A stretch of DNA of 15,694 bases, taken from Bacillota bacterium (GTDB taxonomy: Bacteria > Bacillota > Clostridia > Christensenellales > Aristaeellaceae). The notes under the pieces were generated by a model. That model did no database searches. It worked only from the letters and a program-made list of their open reading frames with translations, and was not told the DNA's origin. A program made the translations under genes and the position numbers. The stretch spans positions 1 through 15,694 of the forward strand of contig JAEYQQ010000110.1 of assembly GCA_023409955.1 (NCBI GenBank), read 5' to 3'. This document shows, piece after piece, positions 12,852 through 15,694 of this stretch; within the stretch, counting starts at the first letter, position 1, and each line of letters starts with the position of its first letter.

Positions 12852-15512
12852 ATGCAACAATTAAGGAACCGGCTGTATCGCGCTTTTGCGGCAGCAATCT
12901 TTCTGGCAGCCATATTTGCCAGTTTATCAGCCTTGGGTGATGATACCTATGTATCGGTAACATTGACCGACGATCATTATTATTATACAGGATCCCCCAT
13001 TGAGCCTGCCGTTTCGGTATCGGTTCTGGGCATCCCTGTAGACCCTGCATACTACACCGTAACCTATTCCAATAATACCCTGCCAGGCAGCGGCAAAGTT
13101 ACTGTCGAGTACACCGATGTGCCTGCCACCTTGCCCGAAGGTGGAGATACCCTTTTAAATGGCGTTATCGAAGCAAGCTTTGGCATCAAAAAGATTCCCC
13201 TGACTGTTACCTATCCCTTGCCAGACCCTGGCTTTGTGTACAATGGCGCGGTACAGGATGTCATGTATGAAATATCCGGCGAGCTCTCCCCTGGCGATGC
13301 CGGCGCATATCTCACCTATTCCGGCGCTGATACTGAACCCAAAAACGCTGGTACATATACTGCTGCAGTTGCACTTGTGAACAGTGATCTTTATGAGGTT
13401 ACAGGAGAAAGCACTCTAACCTTTACCATTGCCAGAGCGCCCATTACCATCACGTATCCTGATACCGAACCTAATTACACCTATAACGGTCTGGAGCAAG
13501 GAATCGAAATTGGAACAACCGGCGCTGTAAATGGTGAAATCCCTGTTATACAGACTGTGTATACACTCCATGGCGCTCAATCTGACCCAATAGGTGCTGG
13601 CCAATACGCTGTGTCAGCAGTCCTGACCGAAGATGAGATCAATAGAAATTACCGTATTGCGGATGATACCATCTTTGCATTCACCATCAAGCCACGGTAT
13701 TTGAATGTCACTATCCCCGCTTCCGGCAAGCTTTTGGGCACAGTGGACCCTGAGCCCTTGGCACCCTATGTTGTCAGCGGCCAGGTGGAGGGGGAGACCC
13801 CGGTTTTCACTGGCAGCCTTGCCAGGGCAGAGGGTGAAGAGCCGGGAACCTATGCCATGAATCCTGGCACCCTCGCTCTTGATCCCACCTTGCCTGAAAG
13901 TGCCAATTACCTGCTGGGCTTTACGCTGGAAGGTGAATTTATCATCACAGAGCTTGAGGATACGCCAAGCGCCCGCCTTTCTCCCAGCAAGCCAAATGGC
14001 ATCAACGGCTGGTATAACACCAAGGTCCGGATCCGTCCACCGGAGGGCTATCTGATCGGCAGAAGCCAGAGCCTGGATGAAAAGGATTGGTACAATGCCC
14101 TAGCCAATGCCGATACAAAAGGCACCACTACAAGGTATTACCTGCGCCGCATTGAAGACGGTGCCATCACCGCACTCATGCGTGCCCCCAAATACAAGCA
14201 GGATACCAAACGCCCTACCATTAGTGGAAGCCTTGGCAAAACCACCCTTGGGTCAAGGCCTCTGTTTACCCTGACTGCCTATGACAACCGGCAGCTTGAA
14301 AAAATCGTGATTCTGCAAAGCGGTAAGCCAGTTTATACACTGAGCCTGCGCAGCAAAAATATTAAGGAATACACTTTAAGTTACCCTCTTACCACCCCCG
14401 GTGTGTACAGTGCCGTAGCCTATGATATCGCCGGTAATAAATCCCCCGCAGCAAAAGAGGTAAAGGTTGAGGATACCGACGGCGACGGCCTTACAGACCT
14501 ATGGGAGAAGAGCCTTGGCACAGATCCCAACAATCCCGACAGCGATGGTGATGGCATCGACGACAAAACCGCCATCTACCAAAGCATCACCACCGGCAAT
14601 ACAGCCGCCGTGCCCATAATGGTAGGCTTAATAGCAACCGTACCCAACGGGGAAACTGTGCCCGAGGGCATATTGGAAAACGGCCTGTTTGATACCTTGG
14701 AATACGCAAAGATAGAGGATCTATCAAAAGCCCCGCCCCTTGATTCCAGTGCTATCATCGTGCAGCTGGACCAGGTAGGCGGCACTGGCTGGGCCTTTTA
14801 CGGCAGCCGCTTGATCAAATTTGTTCAAACAGCTTCCGGGTATCAACCTGCTGAGGTTCTTGCATTGGAAGGTTCCTTTGGGGCCATGAGTTTGGTGGCT
14901 TTATCCAGCGCCGATGGGAATTTGATGCTCCTTGGCAACTGGAACCCCACCACCAACCGGGTTTCAGGCGATTTGAGGCTGTTGGACACCCGCACCAAAA
15001 TGCTGGCTACCATCAAAGGTTCCGATAATGCATCCGCTTTTGATCTATCCTCCAGCGGCCTTTGGGTCAGCTATCGGGTAGATGGCGATGTCCACATCCT
15101 GGATCTTTTGAACGCCTCCCGTCAAACCTTCACCGCCAATGCTACTGCCTTGACGTTTGTACCCGATGGACGCCTGGTGCTGTATGGCTGGGGCGATACC
15201 ATCCGCTATTATGAAGATGGGCAGCTTCTGGACGCTGGCTACATCGGCCTTATTGATATGGTCCAGCGTACCAACACCGCCCGAACTGTCACCGCCTTTA
15301 CACAGGAGGACCAGGCCCCCATTGCTGTTAACGGCAGGCTCACTTTCTCCAAAGATTCCACTTCCATCATCTTTGACGGTGGCGAAACGGTAGCCGTTGT
15401 GGTGGGCGATAATCAGCCGGATGAAGTGCCGGAGGACGACACCGAGGAGCCCGCTATCCCAGAGGATAATACCGCGGAACCTGATGCCACGGAAGATGAA
15501 CCCAACAGCTGA
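12852..15512 (+). CDS. Large secreted modular protein: MBG-like Ig repeats, TSP3 loops, propeller-like end
   Basis: 886 aa. After a signal peptide (basic RNRLYR, hydrophobic core, end near residue 29) come four beta-rich modules (about 30-115, 116-195, 196-280, 281-368). The second and third carry the MBG-type pattern of YNG near the start, AGTY/AGQY in the middle and FTI at the end. Next come an Ig-like region (about 370-540; AVAYDIAGNKS) and two calcium-type loops, DTDGDGLTD (541-549) and DSDGDGIDD (563-571). Then follows a novel-looking region whose strands (GDLRLLDTRT, GDVHILDLLN) suggest a partial beta-propeller, and an acidic tail rich in E, D and P. No LPxTG, SLH or C-terminal membrane segment was found, so it is probably released or held non-covalently. 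ATG 12852 follows AGAGGAAG; the ATG at 12807 has no RBS. Likely adhesin or surface sensor; role unknown. Confidence 0.85.
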   Translation: MQQLRNRLYRAFAAAIFLAAIFASLSALGDDTYVSVTLTDDHYYYTGSPIEPAVSVSVLGIPVDPAYYTVTYSNNTLPGSGKVTVEYTDVPATLPEGGDTLLNGVIEASFGIKKIPLTVTYPLPDPGFVYNGAVQDVMYEISGELSPGDAGAYLTYSGADTEPKNAGTYTAAVALVNSDLYEVTGESTLTFTIARAPITITYPDTEPNYTYNGLEQGIEIGTTGAVNGEIPVIQTVYTLHGAQSDPIGAGQYAVSAVLTEDEINRNYRIADDTIFAFTIKPRYLNVTIPASGKLLGTVDPEPLAPYVVSGQVEGETPVFTGSLARAEGEEPGTYAMNPGTLALDPTLPESANYLLGFTLEGEFIITELEDTPSARLSPSKPNGINGWYNTKVRIRPPEGYLIGRSQSLDEKDWYNALANADTKGTTTRYYLRRIEDGAITALMRAPKYKQDTKRPTISGSLGKTTLGSRPLFTLTAYDNRQLEKIVILQSGKPVYTLSLRSKNIKEYTLSYPLTTPGVYSAVAYDIAGNKSPAAKEVKVEDTDGDGLTDLWEKSLGTDPNNPDSDGDGIDDKTAIYQSITTGNTAAVPIMVGLIATVPNGETVPEGILENGLFDTLEYAKIEDLSKAPPLDSSAIIVQLDQVGGTGWAFYGSRLIKFVQTASGYQPAEVLALEGSFGAMSLVALSSADGNLMLLGNWNPTTNRVSGDLRLLDTRTKMLATIKGSDNASAFDLSSSGLWVSYRVDGDVHILDLLNASRQTFTANATALTFVPDGRLVLYGWGDTIRYYEDGQLLDAGYIGLIDMVQRTNTARTVTAFTQEDQAPIAVNGRLTFSKDSTSIIFDGGETVAVVVGDNQPDEVPEDDTEEPAIPEDNTAEPDATEDEPNS

Positions 15513-15532
15513 CACAAGATCATAGATATGCG

Positions 15533-15560
15533 AAAGCCCGGCCATGATTGACCGGGCTTT
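15533..15560. terminator. Bidirectional intrinsic terminator between convergent genes
   Basis: A 9 bp stem pairs AAAGCCCGG (15533-15541) with CCGGGCTTT (15552-15560) over a 10-base loop, with T-rich flanks on both strands. It lies between the ends of the large secreted protein gene and the TrkH-like gene. Confidence 0.75.
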
Positions 15561-15622
15561 GGTTTGTATGCTTTGCTGAATTTTACCTTCTGATGACTTT
15601 GAATAGAAGGATATTGCCACCA

Positions 15623-15694
15623 CTATTGCCTCTTCCACACTGCGGGGTGGAACAAAACCAGTATCGGGAACAGCTCCAGCCTTCCTGCCAGCAT
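15623..15694 (-). CDS. trkH: C-terminus of a TrkH/KtrB-type potassium transporter (partial)
   Basis: The last 23 codons of a leftward gene enter from the right edge and stop at TAG (15623-15625). They encode a stretch containing GRLELFPILVLFHPAVWK. GRLE(L/I)-x-P-(V/I)-L-V-L-x-x-P-x-x-W is the conserved end of TrkH-family potassium uptake proteins, which form the membrane channel subunit gated by TrkA-type NAD-binding proteins. The ATG at 15692-15694 is internal. The regulatory subunit gene, if linked, lies outside the window. Family call from a short but very characteristic tail. Confidence 0.8.
   Translation of the reverse strand: MLAGRLELFPILVLFHPAVWKRQ

Noticed and set aside
15045..15638. 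197-codon - strand ORF at the right end
   Set aside because: It is antisense to the large secreted protein and crosses the terminator. The real - strand gene here is the TrkH-like tail in another frame.

Overview
This 15.7 kb window looks like a chromosomal segment of a low-to-medium GC Gram-positive bacterium, most likely of class Clostridia. The reasons are strong AGGAGG-type ribosome binding sites, TTGACA/TATAAT-like promoters with 17-18 bp spacing, intrinsic terminators between most transcription units, and protein types common in gut Clostridia (GH42 beta-galactosidase, MBG/SH3 secreted proteins, a nuclease-helicase of the DinG group). The species cannot be named from the sequence.

Layout, left to right. 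A + strand gene ends at the left edge and meets, tail to tail, a leftward GH42 beta-galactosidase (146-2227). Behind that gene lies a 320-base non-coding stretch with two candidate promoters and several hairpins. Next, leftward, is a two-domain GNAT acetyltransferase / aminoglycoside-phosphotransferase-like kinase (2585-3955). Its 5' leader carries an 18-codon leader ORF and mutually exclusive hairpins around the ribosome binding site, which looks like a translation-attenuation switch. A three-gene leftward operon then encodes a SsuCBA/TauCBA-type ABC importer: permease, ATPase and substrate-binding protein (6917-4216). Its substrate is not evident, and a hairpin-rich repeat-like insert separates ATPase from binding protein. 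Divergent from it is a rightward PD-(D/E)XK nuclease - Fe-S DinG/XPD-type helicase fusion (7095-9395).

The right half has a leftward 2H phosphoesterase (LigT/ThpR-like), a leftward small membrane protein with holin-like topology, and a leftward two-gene operon: a secreted triple-SH3 protein overlapping a metallophosphoesterase by 4 bp (ATGA). A long rightward secreted modular protein (12852-15512) has MBG-like Ig repeats, TSP3/EF-hand-like calcium loops, a propeller-like C-terminal region and an acidic tail. At the right edge the last 23 codons of a leftward TrkH-type potassium transporter are recognisable.

There is no CRISPR array, tRNA, rRNA, transposase or clear prophage. The strongest candidate for something undescribed is the leader-peptide-controlled GNAT-kinase fusion at 2585-4134. 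It has the same domain order as the bifunctional AAC(6')-APH(2'') resistance enzyme, combined with a leader layout typical of resistance to ribosome-targeting drugs.
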